This document shows positions 37,314-46,750 of a stretch of DNA of 64,000 nucleotides, piece by piece. A model generated the notes under the pieces. The model had not been told where the DNA came from and made no database searches. It saw only the letters and a list, made by a program, of their open reading frames with translations. Location of the stretch: NCBI GenBank assembly GCA_051155775.1, contig DAXETV010000013.1, forward strand, positions 94,310 through 158,309, written 5' to 3'. A program made the position numbers and the translations under genes. Every line of letters starts with the position of its first letter. Within the stretch, counting starts at the first letter, position 1. This stretch comes from CAYSCZ01 sp051155775 (GTDB lineage Bacteria; Bacteroidota; Bacteroidia; Cytophagales; Cyclobacteriaceae).

Positions 37314-37949
37314 ATGGACAAACCGGTACTTATTTTCGGAGCAAAAAGTTTTGGCAAGGCGTCATTGGATATTTTTTTAAGTAATGGAAACATTGTTTAC
37401 GGATTCCTGGAAGAAGATAAATCATCCCATGGGAAAGAAATAAATGACATACCTGTATTAGGTGATATATCTGATGAACAATTTTTAGATTTATTAGGAG
37501 ATAAATGCGACGCATTTGTTGGGATCAGTGAAATTGATACTCGATTGGAGATAATCGAAAAGTTGATAGGCAATCTGAAAGTTATGCCCATCAACGCGAT
37601 ACATAAACATACATCCATAGCCAGTACGGCAGTATTAAGTCATGGTGGCTTTTTTAACAGCGGTGTGATTGTTGGAGCAAATGCCTTTGTTGGTAACCAT
37701 TGTCTGTTAAACGCTGGCAGTGTTCTTGATTTTGATTCCAGGCTAGGGCACTATGTTGAGTTAGGGGCAGGGTGTGTTGTTAATTCGTCTGTTGAAATAG
37801 AGGATAACGTATTTATTGGATCCGGAGCTGTGGTTGTATCCGGGGTAAAAATAGGCCAGGGCGCCAGAATTGGGGCGGGATCGCTGGTAATTTCTGATGT
37901 TGGGAAAAATCAAACTGTTTTTGGTAATCCTGCTAAAGTTGTTGAATAA
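37314..37949 (+). CDS. NeuD/PglD-family sugar O- or N-acetyltransferase
   Basis: The 211-residue protein has an N-terminal Rossmann-like half that begins PVLIFGAKSFGKASLDIF and a C-terminal left-handed beta-helix of hexapeptide repeats (about residues 95-205), for example GANAFVGNHCLLNAGS, LGAGCVVNSSVEI and NVFIGSGAVVVSG. This is the layout of NeuD and PglD acetyltransferases that modify sialic acid or UDP-amino sugars. The likely acetyl-accepting His is in LSHGGFFNSG or in the loop RLGHYVELG. No sugar-biosynthesis genes flank it. Confidence 0.87.
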   Translation: MDKPVLIFGAKSFGKASLDIFLSNGNIVYGFLEEDKSSHGKEINDIPVLGDISDEQFLDLLGDKCDAFVGISEIDTRLEIIEKLIGNLKVMPINAIHKHTSIASTAVLSHGGFFNSGVIVGANAFVGNHCLLNAGSVLDFDSRLGHYVELGAGCVVNSSVEIEDNVFIGSGAVVVSGVKIGQGARIGAGSLVISDVGKNQTVFGNPAKVVE

Positions 37950-38007
37950 GTAGAAGAATTGAGTTATTTTCATAAATAAACACCCTGATTGAAACAGGGG
38001 CTTTAAT

Positions 38008-38973
38008 ATGCATTATTATATTTTACTTTACTACTGCTACACTGATATTGATGACCCGGAAGATTTTAGGGAATCACACCATCTTTTTTGTATAGCGCAT
38101 GATTTAAAGGGTAGAATCATTGTCGCCTCAGAGGGCATTAATGGTACAATATCAGGGCTTAAAGAAAATTGCGGGATTTATATGGATGTCATGAAAAATG
38201 ATCCCAGGTTCCAGGGCATCGATTTTAAAATCGAACCGGCTGCTGATCACGCATTCAAAAAACTCAATGTGCGGGTAAAACCAGAGATCGTTCATTCCAG
38301 TCTGTCCCACATAGATCCTAGAAAAAAAGCCGGCAGATATATTGAGCCATCAGAATTTAAAGAGATACTAAAAAATAAAGATGAGGATACGGTGATATTT
38401 GACGTTAGGTCTAACTACGAGCATTTAGTGGGGAGATTTAAAAATGCCAAGACCATGGATATTGAAAACTTCAGGGATTTTCCGGAGAAAGTCAAAGCGC
38501 TTGAAGCCTACAAAGACAAAAAAATAATTACTTATTGTACCGGTGGGGTAAAATGCGAGAAGGCAAGTTCTTTCCTTTTAGAAAACGGGTTTGAAAATGT
38601 TTATCAGTTACATGGAGGTATTATAAAATATGGTATCGAAGAAAAAGGTGAAGATTTTGAAGGAAAGTGTTACGTTTTTGACAACCGGGTTGTAGCTGAG
38701 GTTAATAAAGTGAATCCATCGGTTATATCCAGGTGCTATGTTACGGGTGATCCTTGTGATAGAATGGTTAACTGCGCCAATCCGCATTGCAATAAGCATA
38801 TACCACTGTCTGAAGAAGGCGCAAAAAAATACGATGGTTGTTGCTCTGAAGAATGCATGAATAATCCGGATGCAAGGCCTTATAATGGGACGGGTTATTA
38901 TCAAAAAGAATTGAATGGATATAATCCCTACCGTGGGGCCAAAAGAAAAAGCAAAGACCAGGAGGTGGCCTAG
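38008..38973 (+). CDS. trhO: tRNA uridine(34) hydroxylase, rhodanese type
   Basis: TrhO (formerly UPF0176) makes 5-hydroxyuridine at the wobble position of tRNA. The protein has an N-terminal acylphosphatase-like domain (SEGINGTISG), then a rhodanese domain with VIFDVRSNYEHLVGRF and the active-site loop YCTGGVKCEKASSFL with Cys177. The C-terminal part has several Cys/His pairs (CANPHCNKHIPLSEEG, CCSEECMNNP), which may bind zinc. Its length of 321 residues fits. Confidence 0.92.
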   Translation: MHYYILLYYCYTDIDDPEDFRESHHLFCIAHDLKGRIIVASEGINGTISGLKENCGIYMDVMKNDPRFQGIDFKIEPAADHAFKKLNVRVKPEIVHSSLSHIDPRKKAGRYIEPSEFKEILKNKDEDTVIFDVRSNYEHLVGRFKNAKTMDIENFRDFPEKVKALEAYKDKKIITYCTGGVKCEKASSFLLENGFENVYQLHGGIIKYGIEEKGEDFEGKCYVFDNRVVAEVNKVNPSVISRCYVTGDPCDRMVNCANPHCNKHIPLSEEGAKKYDGCCSEECMNNPDARPYNGTGYYQKELNGYNPYRGAKRKSKDQEVA

Positions 38974-38979
38974 TGTATA

Positions 38980-39837
38980 ATGCCTAAAATCCCCGACTCA
39001 GACCTCGTACTTAATAAAGATGGAAGCATCTACCATTTAAACCTAAAGCCTGGCGTAATTACTGATAAGATCATCGCCGTTGGCGATCCTGGACGGGTTC
39101 ACAGGATCAGCAGTTTTTTTGATAACCTGGAATTTGAAATGAACAGGCGGGAATTTGTTACCCACATAGGCTCATACAAAGGAAAGAAAATTACGGTTAT
39201 GAGCACAGGAATGGGGGTAAGCAATATCGAGATATTTTTTAATGAAATCGATGCATTGGTAAATATCGACTTCAAGAAAAGAGAGGAAAAAACCAGGAAA
39301 AAAAAGTTAAAAATAATTCGTATCGGCACCTCTGCGAGCTTACAAGAAGATATTAGAATTGGTAGTCATTTGGTCAGTGATTATGCCATAGGTCTTGATA
39401 ATCTTTTTCAATTCTATGCGTTTAATCAGTCATCATATGAGCAACGATTATCTGATACATTAAAAGCGCACTTGAAGTTAAATTTTTCGCTGTATGCCGC
39501 GCAGTGCTCAAAATCTTTAAAAGAAGAGTTTGGTGAGGGAATGTATGAAGGTATCACAGTAACCACCCCGGGATTCTATGCATCCCAGGGAAGGAAGCTG
39601 CGGTTAAATATCAAATACCCCCATCTTGTTGATGATCTTAACTACTTTCATTTAGATAATAACTGGATTACAAATTTTGAGATGGAGACCGCTGGATACT
39701 ATGGATTTGCCAAAATGTTTGGGCATGAAGCAGTAAGTTTAAACGCGATTATCGCAAACAGAATAAAAAAAAGATTTTCTACCAACCCGAATAAAATAAT
39801 TGATGCGCTAATAAAAAAAGTACTTGATAGAATTTGA
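38980..39837 (+). CDS. Nucleoside phosphorylase (uridine phosphorylase-like)
   Basis: The 285-residue protein belongs to the PNP/UDP phosphorylase family. It has the phosphate-binding IAVGDPGRVHRI near residue 31, MSTGMGVSNIEIFF, IRIGTSASLQEDIRIG, and the ribose-binding NFEMETAGYYGFA (EMET motif). The short, charged middle loop KKREEKTRKKKLK differs from E. coli Udp. It begins seven bases after trhO. Whether uridine or a purine nucleoside is the substrate is unclear. Confidence 0.88.
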   Translation: MPKIPDSDLVLNKDGSIYHLNLKPGVITDKIIAVGDPGRVHRISSFFDNLEFEMNRREFVTHIGSYKGKKITVMSTGMGVSNIEIFFNEIDALVNIDFKKREEKTRKKKLKIIRIGTSASLQEDIRIGSHLVSDYAIGLDNLFQFYAFNQSSYEQRLSDTLKAHLKLNFSLYAAQCSKSLKEEFGEGMYEGITVTTPGFYASQGRKLRLNIKYPHLVDDLNYFHLDNNWITNFEMETAGYYGFAKMFGHEAVSLNAIIANRIKKRFSTNPNKIIDALIKKVLDRI

Positions 39838-39890
39838 AAAGAATGTCAGTAATTAATCATCAACTGAACCAATATTTTTAATTTGCAGGA

Positions 39891-41536
39891 ATGGATAGTT
39901 TTGTTGTCTCAGCACGTAAGCACCGTCCCTTAGGATTCGATGAAGTAGTGGGTCAATCCCATATTACCACCACGCTGGAAAACGCGATCAGGAACAATCA
40001 ACTTGCTCAGGCTTTATTGTTTTGTGGGCCCAGAGGTGTGGGCAAAACAACCTGTGCAAGGATACTGGCCAGGATGGTCAATGAGTTTGAAGCAACCAAC
40101 CCTCTTGATCAAAATACCTCTTTTAACATTTATGAGCTGGATGCTGCCTCGAATAATTCAGTCGATGATATAAGGAATCTCATAGACCAGGTAAGGTTTC
40201 CCCCTCAACAAGGAAAGTACAAAGTTTATATTATAGATGAGGTCCACATGCTTTCTAATGCAGCCTTTAATGCATTTCTGAAGACATTAGAAGAGCCGCC
40301 ATCCTATGCAATTTTTGTGTTAGCGACCACCGAAAAACACAAAGTAATTCCCACCATACTATCCCGCTGCCAGATATTTGATTTTAACCGGATTGAGGTT
40401 GACGACATCGTAAAACAACTAAAGAAAATTGCAAAAGCACAGGAAATAGCAGCCGAAGACGAGGCGCTCCATTTGATTGCGCAAAAGTCAGATGGGGCTT
40501 TAAGGGACGCACTATCATTATTTGACCTTATCATCACATTTTCTTCCGGAAATAAAATCACTTATCAGGATACGTTAAGCAACCTTCATATCCTGGACTA
40601 TGACTACTATTTTAAGATAACCGACTTCTTTCTTGAAGAAAATCACGCCAGGGTTCTACTTACTCTTGATGACATTTTAAATAAAGGATTTGATAGTCAT
40701 AACTTCATATCAGGGTTGGCGGAACACTTCCGGAGTTTGCTGGTCTGTAAGGATGAAGAAACAATAAAGCTTCTTAAAGTAACCAATAATGTTGAGCTAA
40801 AATATAAGGACCAATCAACCAAAACATCCACTTCATTTTTACTTTCTGCACTCAATATTTTGAACCAATGTGACATCAGCTACAAGTCCAGTAAAAATCC
40901 CAGATTACACGTGGAAATAGCCCTGTTAAAGGTTTCCCACATGAAATCAGCACTTGAACTTGCCAGTGTCAGTTCCCCCAAAAATGGTAAAAAAAAAGAG
41001 TAGATATAACCCCGGTTGAGCCTTATAAAGTTGCTAAGGCACAAACCGCTAACCCATCAGCTGTAAAATCGGTAAACACTGAAACCCCTTCAATTTTTAA
41101 GAAACAAACAAAAACCACCAGCAAGGATGATGAAAAGGAAAAAGAAGAAGATTTACTTCAAAGCCGGGAACCATTTAAACACGAAAACGTCATTCAGGCA
41201 TTAGAAAAATTTAAGATCGAAGCCCTCGAAAAAGATCAGATTCAGCGCAGGCATCTTATTTTGTTTAAAAAGGAAATAGCATTAGACGGCGAATCGGTAA
41301 CCATTTTGATGAATACTGAATTGGAGCAGGAATTTTTAAAAGAAATTAAATTTTGCCTGCTCGACTATCTGAAAAGGTATTTGCATAACGACCATATTAA
41401 CTTAGATGCAAAGATTACTAAAGCCCTTACGGCACAAAAGCTGTATACCAGTAAAGAAAAGTATGACTTTATGGTCTCCAGGAATCCGGCCTTGAAAAAA
41501 TTAAAAGATGGCCTGGGTCTGGACTTCGATTATTGA
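39891..41536 (+). CDS. dnaX: DNA polymerase III gamma/tau subunit, tau made by frameshifting at an A9 run
   Basis: DnaX is the clamp-loader ATPase. The zero frame (39891-41003) encodes a 370-residue gamma-like product. It has Walker A CGPRGVGKTTCARIL (45-59), Walker B IIDEVHML, and LSRCQIFDF (sensor). The zero frame ends GGT-AAA-AAA-AAA-GAG-TAG. Re-reading one A, or one extra A in the mRNA, continues as KKKRVDITPVEP and stays open for 178 further residues to 41536, giving a 548-residue tau with a Lys/Glu-rich linker and a folded C-terminal domain (MFKKEIALDG to LKDGLGLDFDY). The four Cys of the usual zinc module after Walker A are absent. The gene ends six bases from the receiver-domain gene on the other strand. 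Confidence 0.9.
40989..40997 (+). promoter_or_regulatory. dnaX slippery site (A9)
   Basis: Nine As immediately precede GAG-TAG, the zero-frame stop. A9 is the length known from the dnaX gene of Thermus thermophilus, where transcriptional slippage makes gamma and tau. A 6-bp stem (GCCTTA with TAAGGC, 41020-41040) lies 22 bases downstream, rather far for a classical ribosomal -1 stimulator. Confidence 0.75.
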
Positions 41537-41542
41537 GGAAGC

Positions 41543-41965
41543 TTATAGCGTATCACTTTGTATTTTTTCCAGTAAGTTGATCATTTCTTTCTGGTTGATG
41601 TTTTTTTTTATATAAGCCACGATATTCTCGTTTTGAAAAATTTTGGACACATCCTTTTTTAGATTTTTACTGACGGCTACCAGTTTTGTAGTTTCATGGA
41701 TACTTGAGGGAAGAACTTTAAACGCATATAGAAAAAATGTTCCCTGGGTGATTGGCAGATGAAGGTCTATAAAAACCAATTCAGGAATTGATTCTTTTTT
41801 TTTAGCTGAAGACAATAAATAATCCAACACCGCTCTGCCCGAATACATACAATCCACATGCTTCACGTATCCTGATCTTATTAAAAGTTCTTTATGATAT
41901 TCACAATCTTCTTGTTTTTCAAAAACCAGGATAACTTTATTGAAATGAGGAGTCATGGATATCAT
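41543..41965 (-). CDS. Stand-alone response-regulator receiver domain
   Basis: The 140-residue protein is a single CheY-like domain. The acidic pocket is in ILVFEKQED, the phosphoacceptor Asp in LVFIDLHLPITQG and the conserved Lys in VAYIKKNI. No output domain follows. Such lone receivers in Bacteroidota often talk to hybrid kinases encoded elsewhere. It is preceded by the LysM transglycosylase gene on the same strand, 27 bases away. ATGs at codons 1 and 4 are both possible starts. Confidence 0.87.
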   Translation of the reverse strand: MISMTPHFNKVILVFEKQEDCEYHKELLIRSGYVKHVDCMYSGRAVLDYLLSSAKKKESIPELVFIDLHLPITQGTFFLYAFKVLPSSIHETTKLVAVSKNLKKDVSKIFQNENIVAYIKKNINQKEMINLLEKIQSDTL

Positions 41966-41992
41966 TTTCGCTTCAATCGAAAATTACAGAAA

Positions 41993-43804
41993 TTATTTTG
42001 ATACTATAAGTTTTTCACCTACAGAAAGGCTGTGGTCGGTTTTTTGATTTATTCTCATTAGTTCATCGACACTGAGATTGTATCTCCGGGAGATGCTGTA
42101 CATGGTATCTCCTTTCCGGACAACATGAACATTTTTTTTCGGTTCTTCGCTTGATGGATCCTTTTTTTCGGATTCCTTATCAGTAATTTCAAACATCTCA
42201 TTTACTATTAGTTTTTGACCTATTGCCAATGTTGATTCTGCGGTCAGGTTATTTGATTTCAGCAGTGCGGTTAGCGGAATTTTATATTTTCTTGAAATGC
42301 CATACAGGGTTTCGCCTTTTTTTACTGTGTGAAAGTTGGAATCTTTTTCGGATGGTTTTTCGCTCCTTTCTGCTGTTACAGTTTCTTTTGGCTTATTAAT
42401 AGCTTTATTATCCCCTTTTATTTCGGGCATCTTATGTTCTTCACTATCCGAGGCATTATCTTCATTTTTTGAGGTAGTCGGTATTGATTCTACGATTGGT
42501 TCAGCATCTACCGGCTCAGGTTTTTTAACTTTTTCATATTTCACAGGTTCTGATTTTGGCCTTTTGTATCTCAACCAAAGCACTCTTCCAGGTTTGATTT
42601 TTCTATCTTTTTCGAGCCTGTTTTTTTTAGCTAGTTTTTTAAGTTTAATACCATACATCTGGGACACTGTCCAAAGTGTTTCACCATATTGTGCGGTATG
42701 ATAGTATTGAGTGGCACGATTTTTCTTTTTCTCAAAATAATATTTTTGGCCTGCACTGATCTTCTCATCATTTTCCAGGTCATTAAATTTTCTAAACTTT
42801 TTTTCCGGGAGACCGCTTCTCGCAGCCATGGATTCAATGTTATCATTAGGCTTGGCGATGTACCAGATTAAATTTGTTTTAATCAGTGGGTCACTTGCCC
42901 GGGCGTCGTAGGCAGGGATTTCATCATAAAAGCCTAAAGCTTTTTTATCCGATTCATTTGTATTGCTTGCGATGGTTTTTCTTAAGGATTTTAGAGGCTC
43001 ACGGGTGGGTATGATTACTGAATAACGCTTATCTGCAGGTACCTTGCCTTTCAATAACCATTTATTGTATTTTTTTACTTCACTATTATCAACATTAAAT
43101 TTCTTTGCTATCCGATCCAGCGTTTGATTGCCTCCTTCTGTGTACTCCTGAAGTAAAAGATCATTTTCAATTTTCTTATTTAATGCGTCTTCAAAAGCAA
43201 CCCTATGCGCTAAATATTTTTTAAAATACCAATGTGTGCTGTTATCTATAGTCATAGTCCTGGCACCATTTTTTGAATGTTTGGTAAATTTTCTCGCCCC
43301 GGCAAGCCCTGTGTAATATGATGTAACAGCATACACCCAGTTATTTAAAATGAAATTATGTTTTTTCAAATACCTCATGGCAGCACGGGTAGAAGCGCTA
43401 ATATTCATCCGTTCATCAACATGGGTATCTACCCTAAGCCCCATTTCCTTGGCCGATGCAGCCTTCATTTGCCAAAAACCGACCGCATTGGAGGTAGATA
43501 CAGCATCTGAAATAAATGCACTTTCCTGAATTGCCAAATACTTTAATTCATCAGGTACATTTTCTTCTTTGAGAATTCGCTCGACGATGGGCATATAAAG
43601 GCTTACCCGTTTCAATTTAATTTTGAAATACTTTTCGCTTGCCCAAAGCGCATTGACATCTTTTTGAATGTCTTCTCTTGCCGAATTGGAAATTTTTAAT
43701 TTGATATTTCCCAGATTAAGTTCTTTTGGAACTTTTGGTATGGCTTCAAGCGCCTGACCAGTACAAAAAATTATTAATAATAAAAATAAGAACTTCGCCA
43801 TCAT
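41993..43804 (-). CDS. LysM-containing membrane-bound lytic transglycosylase (MltD-like)
   Basis: The 603-residue exported protein has a signal peptide (FLFLLLIIFCTGQALEA), then an SLT domain with the catalytic Glu94 in LAIQESAFISDAV, followed by SNAVGFWQMKAASAKEMGL. Three or four LysM-type cell-wall-binding repeats follow: QYGETLWTVSQMYGIKLKKL near residue 369, KKGETLYGISRKYKIPLTAL near 495 and RKGDTMYSISRRYNLSVDEL near 556, with a Glu/Lys/Pro-rich spacer between. It would cleave peptidoglycan glycan strands in the periplasm. Overlaps the O-methyltransferase gene by four bases. Confidence 0.93.
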   Translation of the reverse strand: MMAKFLFLLLIIFCTGQALEAIPKVPKELNLGNIKLKISNSAREDIQKDVNALWASEKYFKIKLKRVSLYMPIVERILKEENVPDELKYLAIQESAFISDAVSTSNAVGFWQMKAASAKEMGLRVDTHVDERMNISASTRAAMRYLKKHNFILNNWVYAVTSYYTGLAGARKFTKHSKNGARTMTIDNSTHWYFKKYLAHRVAFEDALNKKIENDLLLQEYTEGGNQTLDRIAKKFNVDNSEVKKYNKWLLKGKVPADKRYSVIIPTREPLKSLRKTIASNTNESDKKALGFYDEIPAYDARASDPLIKTNLIWYIAKPNDNIESMAARSGLPEKKFRKFNDLENDEKISAGQKYYFEKKKNRATQYYHTAQYGETLWTVSQMYGIKLKKLAKKNRLEKDRKIKPGRVLWLRYKRPKSEPVKYEKVKKPEPVDAEPIVESIPTTSKNEDNASDSEEHKMPEIKGDNKAINKPKETVTAERSEKPSEKDSNFHTVKKGETLYGISRKYKIPLTALLKSNNLTAESTLAIGQKLIVNEMFEITDKESEKKDPSSEEPKKNVHVVRKGDTMYSISRRYNLSVDELMRINQKTDHSLSVGEKLIVSK

Positions 43805-44445
43805 TTTTTTCTAATAACCATTAATCCATCCCTTATTGGAAAAAGAATGTTTTCTACCCTATTATCATTTTGAACTTTTTTATTAAACTGCATTATAGCC
43901 CGTGTGTCTTTATCAGTAGTCGTTTCGTTTTCATGGACTACCTTACCACTCCAAAGCACATTATCTGCGATAATGAACTTACCTGGGCCAACCTTATCGA
44001 TCACCATATCATAATATTTACCGTAATTTTCTTTGTCGGCATCTATGAAGACCAGATCATAAGGTAAATCTAATGACGGCACAATATCTAACGCATTACC
44101 AATTAAATATTGAATCTTATCATTAAAACCGGAGGCTAAAAAGTAGCCTCTTACTTTATCTTCCAACTCTTCATTAATATCTATGGTGATCAATTTACCA
44201 TCGTCGGCAAGGCCTTCTGCCATACAAATTGCCGAATAACCGGTGTATGTGCCTATCTCAAGTATTACCGAAGGTCTTATCATCCCTGACAGCATGGATA
44301 AAACCTTTCCCTGTAAGTGCCCGGACAGCATTCTGGGCTTCAACACCTTCGCGTTGGTATCTCTGTTGATTTTCTTGAGGAGATCACTTTCATCGGTGGT
44401 GTGGTTCAACACGTACTGGTTTATTTCCCCGGGTAAAAAGTCCAT
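43801..44445 (-). CDS. Class I SAM-dependent O-methyltransferase
   Basis: The 214-residue protein is similar to the catechol/caffeoyl-CoA O-methyltransferase family. The SAM-binding motif I is ILEIGTYTGYSAICMAEGL. The metal-binding Asp is in LVFIDADKENYGKYYD, and DNVLWSGKVVHE supplies the second ligand pair. The substrate is not predictable. It sits four bases after the M16 peptidase and overlaps the transglycosylase gene. Confidence 0.92.
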   Translation of the reverse strand: MDFLPGEINQYVLNHTTDESDLLKKINRDTNAKVLKPRMLSGHLQGKVLSMLSGMIRPSVILEIGTYTGYSAICMAEGLADDGKLITIDINEELEDKVRGYFLASGFNDKIQYLIGNALDIVPSLDLPYDLVFIDADKENYGKYYDMVIDKVGPGKFIIADNVLWSGKVVHENETTTDKDTRAIMQFNKKVQNDNRVENILFPIRDGLMVIRKK

Positions 44446-44449
44446 GTAT

Positions 44450-45688
44450 TTAATTTGGAATAAAAGTTAAGCAACTAATTTTATAATCATCAAATATGTC
44501 GGCGGCAATTTCCATTAGAATATTCTTATCGATTTTATCAATTTTTTTGAAGAGGCTGTCCAGGCTTTCGATATCATTCATGTCGAGTAAGTTTTTTGCC
44601 ATACTTTGCATAACACTGCTATAATTTTCTTCTGAAATTGCCAACTGCCCTTTTAACTGGGACTTTGCCTGATGCAGCTTCAGGTTACTAAGTGGTTTGT
44701 TTTTTAAAGTTTTAATCTCCTTTAGTACAACTTTATGAGCTTTATTTAGCTTTTTGATATCTGTTCCAAATAGTATCGATACAATGCCTGTCTCCAGATA
44801 AGCACTATAACTCGCATCAATTGAATACACATAGCCATACTTTTCCCTCAGCGACATGTTTAACTTAGAGTTCATGCCTGGGCCACCAAGAATATTTACT
44901 AATAAAAAAAGAGGAATTCTTCTTGGGTCTCCAATGGGGTAAGCTATGTTGCCAATGGCACAATGGGCCTGAGTGTAAGACTTTTCGACGGTAAGGTTTT
45001 TGAATTGATAATTATTAAACTGAATCCTTTTAGAGGTGTGGTTTTTATGCGGTATTGGGTCTATAAATTTCCTGACTAACCGTTTTATTTTGGTTAAACT
45101 AAAATTACCAACTATCGAAAAGACAATTCTTTCAGTGTTAAGGTTTTTATGGATGAACTCATTGAAGTCAGACTGATGAATGTTCATGAGAATGTCTTCT
45201 GTTCCTAAAATATTTTTTCCTAATGGATGGGCACCGAAAACCAGCTCATCAAATTCATCCTGAATTGTATCTTCCGGGCTGTCTTTGTACATCTGTATTT
45301 CCTCAAATATCACGCCCCGCTCCTTTTCAATCTGTTTTTTAGGGAAGGTCGAATTAAACGTTATATCAGTGAGTATATCGATTGCTTTTTCTAGATGTAC
45401 GTCCAGTACTGAGGCATAGAAGCATATTTTTTCCTTGGTTGTGTATGCATTAAGTTCTCCGCCAAGCGAGTCGAGCCTGTTTATGATATGAAATGCATTT
45501 CTTTTTTTGGTGCCTTTAAAGGCCATATGTTCCCAAAAATGAGCAATTCCCTGATGTTGGCTTTCTTCATCACGGCTTCCTATGTCTAACATCACGCCGA
45601 CATGAGCTACCTTGGTGTGTGTCTGTGGCTTGAAAACTACCCGGATGCCATTAGATAGCTCTACCAATTCGTAATTCTTCATTAACAT
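44450..45688 (-). CDS. M16 family zinc peptidase (pitrilysin/processing-peptidase-like)
   Basis: The 412-residue single-chain M16B-type enzyme has the inverted zinc motif HFWEH (His50, Glu53, His54) and the third ligand in the RGVIFEEIQMY segment about 76 residues later. The second half holds the inactive, structurally paired domain with LNMSLREKYGYVYSI, where the Arg and Tyr that assist substrate binding are conserved. No signal peptide is seen, so it is probably cytosolic. An internal ATG two codons in (45682) is an alternative start. Confidence 0.92.
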   Translation of the reverse strand: MLMKNYELVELSNGIRVVFKPQTHTKVAHVGVMLDIGSRDEESQHQGIAHFWEHMAFKGTKKRNAFHIINRLDSLGGELNAYTTKEKICFYASVLDVHLEKAIDILTDITFNSTFPKKQIEKERGVIFEEIQMYKDSPEDTIQDEFDELVFGAHPLGKNILGTEDILMNIHQSDFNEFIHKNLNTERIVFSIVGNFSLTKIKRLVRKFIDPIPHKNHTSKRIQFNNYQFKNLTVEKSYTQAHCAIGNIAYPIGDPRRIPLFLLVNILGGPGMNSKLNMSLREKYGYVYSIDASYSAYLETGIVSILFGTDIKKLNKAHKVVLKEIKTLKNKPLSNLKLHQAKSQLKGQLAISEENYSSVMQSMAKNLLDMNDIESLDSLFKKIDKIDKNILMEIAADIFDDYKISCLTFIPN

Positions 45689-45747
45689 GCAAAATTAAAT
45701 TTCTTTAACCATAGAAACAGGTGTTGGGGTTTGATTAATTTGTAATC

Positions 45748-46749
45748 GTGATCTTCAAACGGATATTAATAATACAAACAGCCTACCTCGGGGATGTGAT
45801 ATTGGCTACACCACTGATAGAAAAATTATCTGTTTTTTTTCCGTGGGCATCAATTGATTTTTTAGTCCGGAGAGGCAATGAACATTTACTTGATAATAAT
45901 CCTAATATAAATGAGGTCATTACCTGGGATAAAAAGAAAAATAAGTATAAAAACCTGCTGGAAACCTTAATAAGCATTAATAAAAAACGCTACGACATAG
46001 TAATTAATTGCCAGCGCCACTTATCCACAGGATTGGTGACTATTTTTTCTAATGCCGGTCATCTGATAGGATTCGACAAAAATCCATTGTCATATTTTTT
46101 TCATAAAAGTGTCCATCATTCTATAAAAAAGGGACATCATGAAGTAAACCGGAACCTGTCGTTGATCAATCATTTAACAGATGCTACTTTTTTTAAGCCC
46201 AAAATATATATTTCAAAAAGCATAGAACATAAAATATCATTTTATAAGAAAGCCGATTATATTACCATGGCGCCTGCTTCTGTTTGGTTTACAAAACAGT
46301 TTCCCAAAGAAAAATGGGTAAGGTTTACCAATAAACTCATAGGTTTTGATTTAAAAATTTATCTGCTGGGTTCGTTAGGGGATTATAGTCTTTGTGAAGA
46401 AATCAAGAATGAATCAAAACACGATAATGTGGATAACCTATGTGGAAAACTTTCAATTTTAGAGTCGGCTGCACTCATGAGGGGTGCAAAAATGAATTTT
46501 GTTAATGATTCGGCACCCTTACATTTGGCTTCTGCAACTGATGCCCCGGTAGTAGCAATCTTTTGCTCAACTACGCCGGATTTTGGTTTTGGGCCATTAT
46601 CAACCACTTCAAAGATTCTTGAAACGCATGAAGATTTACCTTGCAAACCATGTGGTCTTCATGGTAAAAAGCAGTGCCCGGAAGGTCATTTTAAATGTGC
46701 CAAGACGATAGATGTCGGTCTATTGGTGGATACCATCAAGAGTTCTTAG
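45748..46749 (+). CDS. Family 9 glycosyltransferase (heptosyltransferase-like)
   Basis: The 333-residue protein begins with GTG and reads RILIIQTAYLGDVILATPL, the typical first strand of lipopolysaccharide heptosyltransferases. The C-terminal half has the nucleotide-sugar site MTMAP-like text (ITMAPASVWFTKQFP), then NFVNDSAPLHLASATDAPVVAIF and FGPLSTTS. An unusual C-terminal Cys-rich segment CKPCGLHGKKQCPEGHFKC carries four Cys, also seen in related enzymes. It probably adds a core sugar to lipid A-type glycolipids. It faces the lipoprotein gene tail to tail with one base between stop codons. Confidence 0.9.
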   Translation: MIFKRILIIQTAYLGDVILATPLIEKLSVFFPWASIDFLVRRGNEHLLDNNPNINEVITWDKKKNKYKNLLETLISINKKRYDIVINCQRHLSTGLVTIFSNAGHLIGFDKNPLSYFFHKSVHHSIKKGHHEVNRNLSLINHLTDATFFKPKIYISKSIEHKISFYKKADYITMAPASVWFTKQFPKEKWVRFTNKLIGFDLKIYLLGSLGDYSLCEEIKNESKHDNVDNLCGKLSILESAALMRGAKMNFVNDSAPLHLASATDAPVVAIFCSTTPDFGFGPLSTTSKILETHEDLPCKPCGLHGKKQCPEGHFKCAKTIDVGLLVDTIKSS

Positions 46750-46750
46750 C

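Noticed and set aside
37979..38000. Hairpin CCCTG/CAGGG before trhO as a terminator
   Set aside because: The stem is only five base pairs and no T-run follows.
41004..41260. Gap between dnaX gamma and a downstream 91-codon ORF
   Set aside because: The gap is open in the frame reached by a one-base slip at A9, so both parts belong to tau; the 91-codon frame is not a separate gene.
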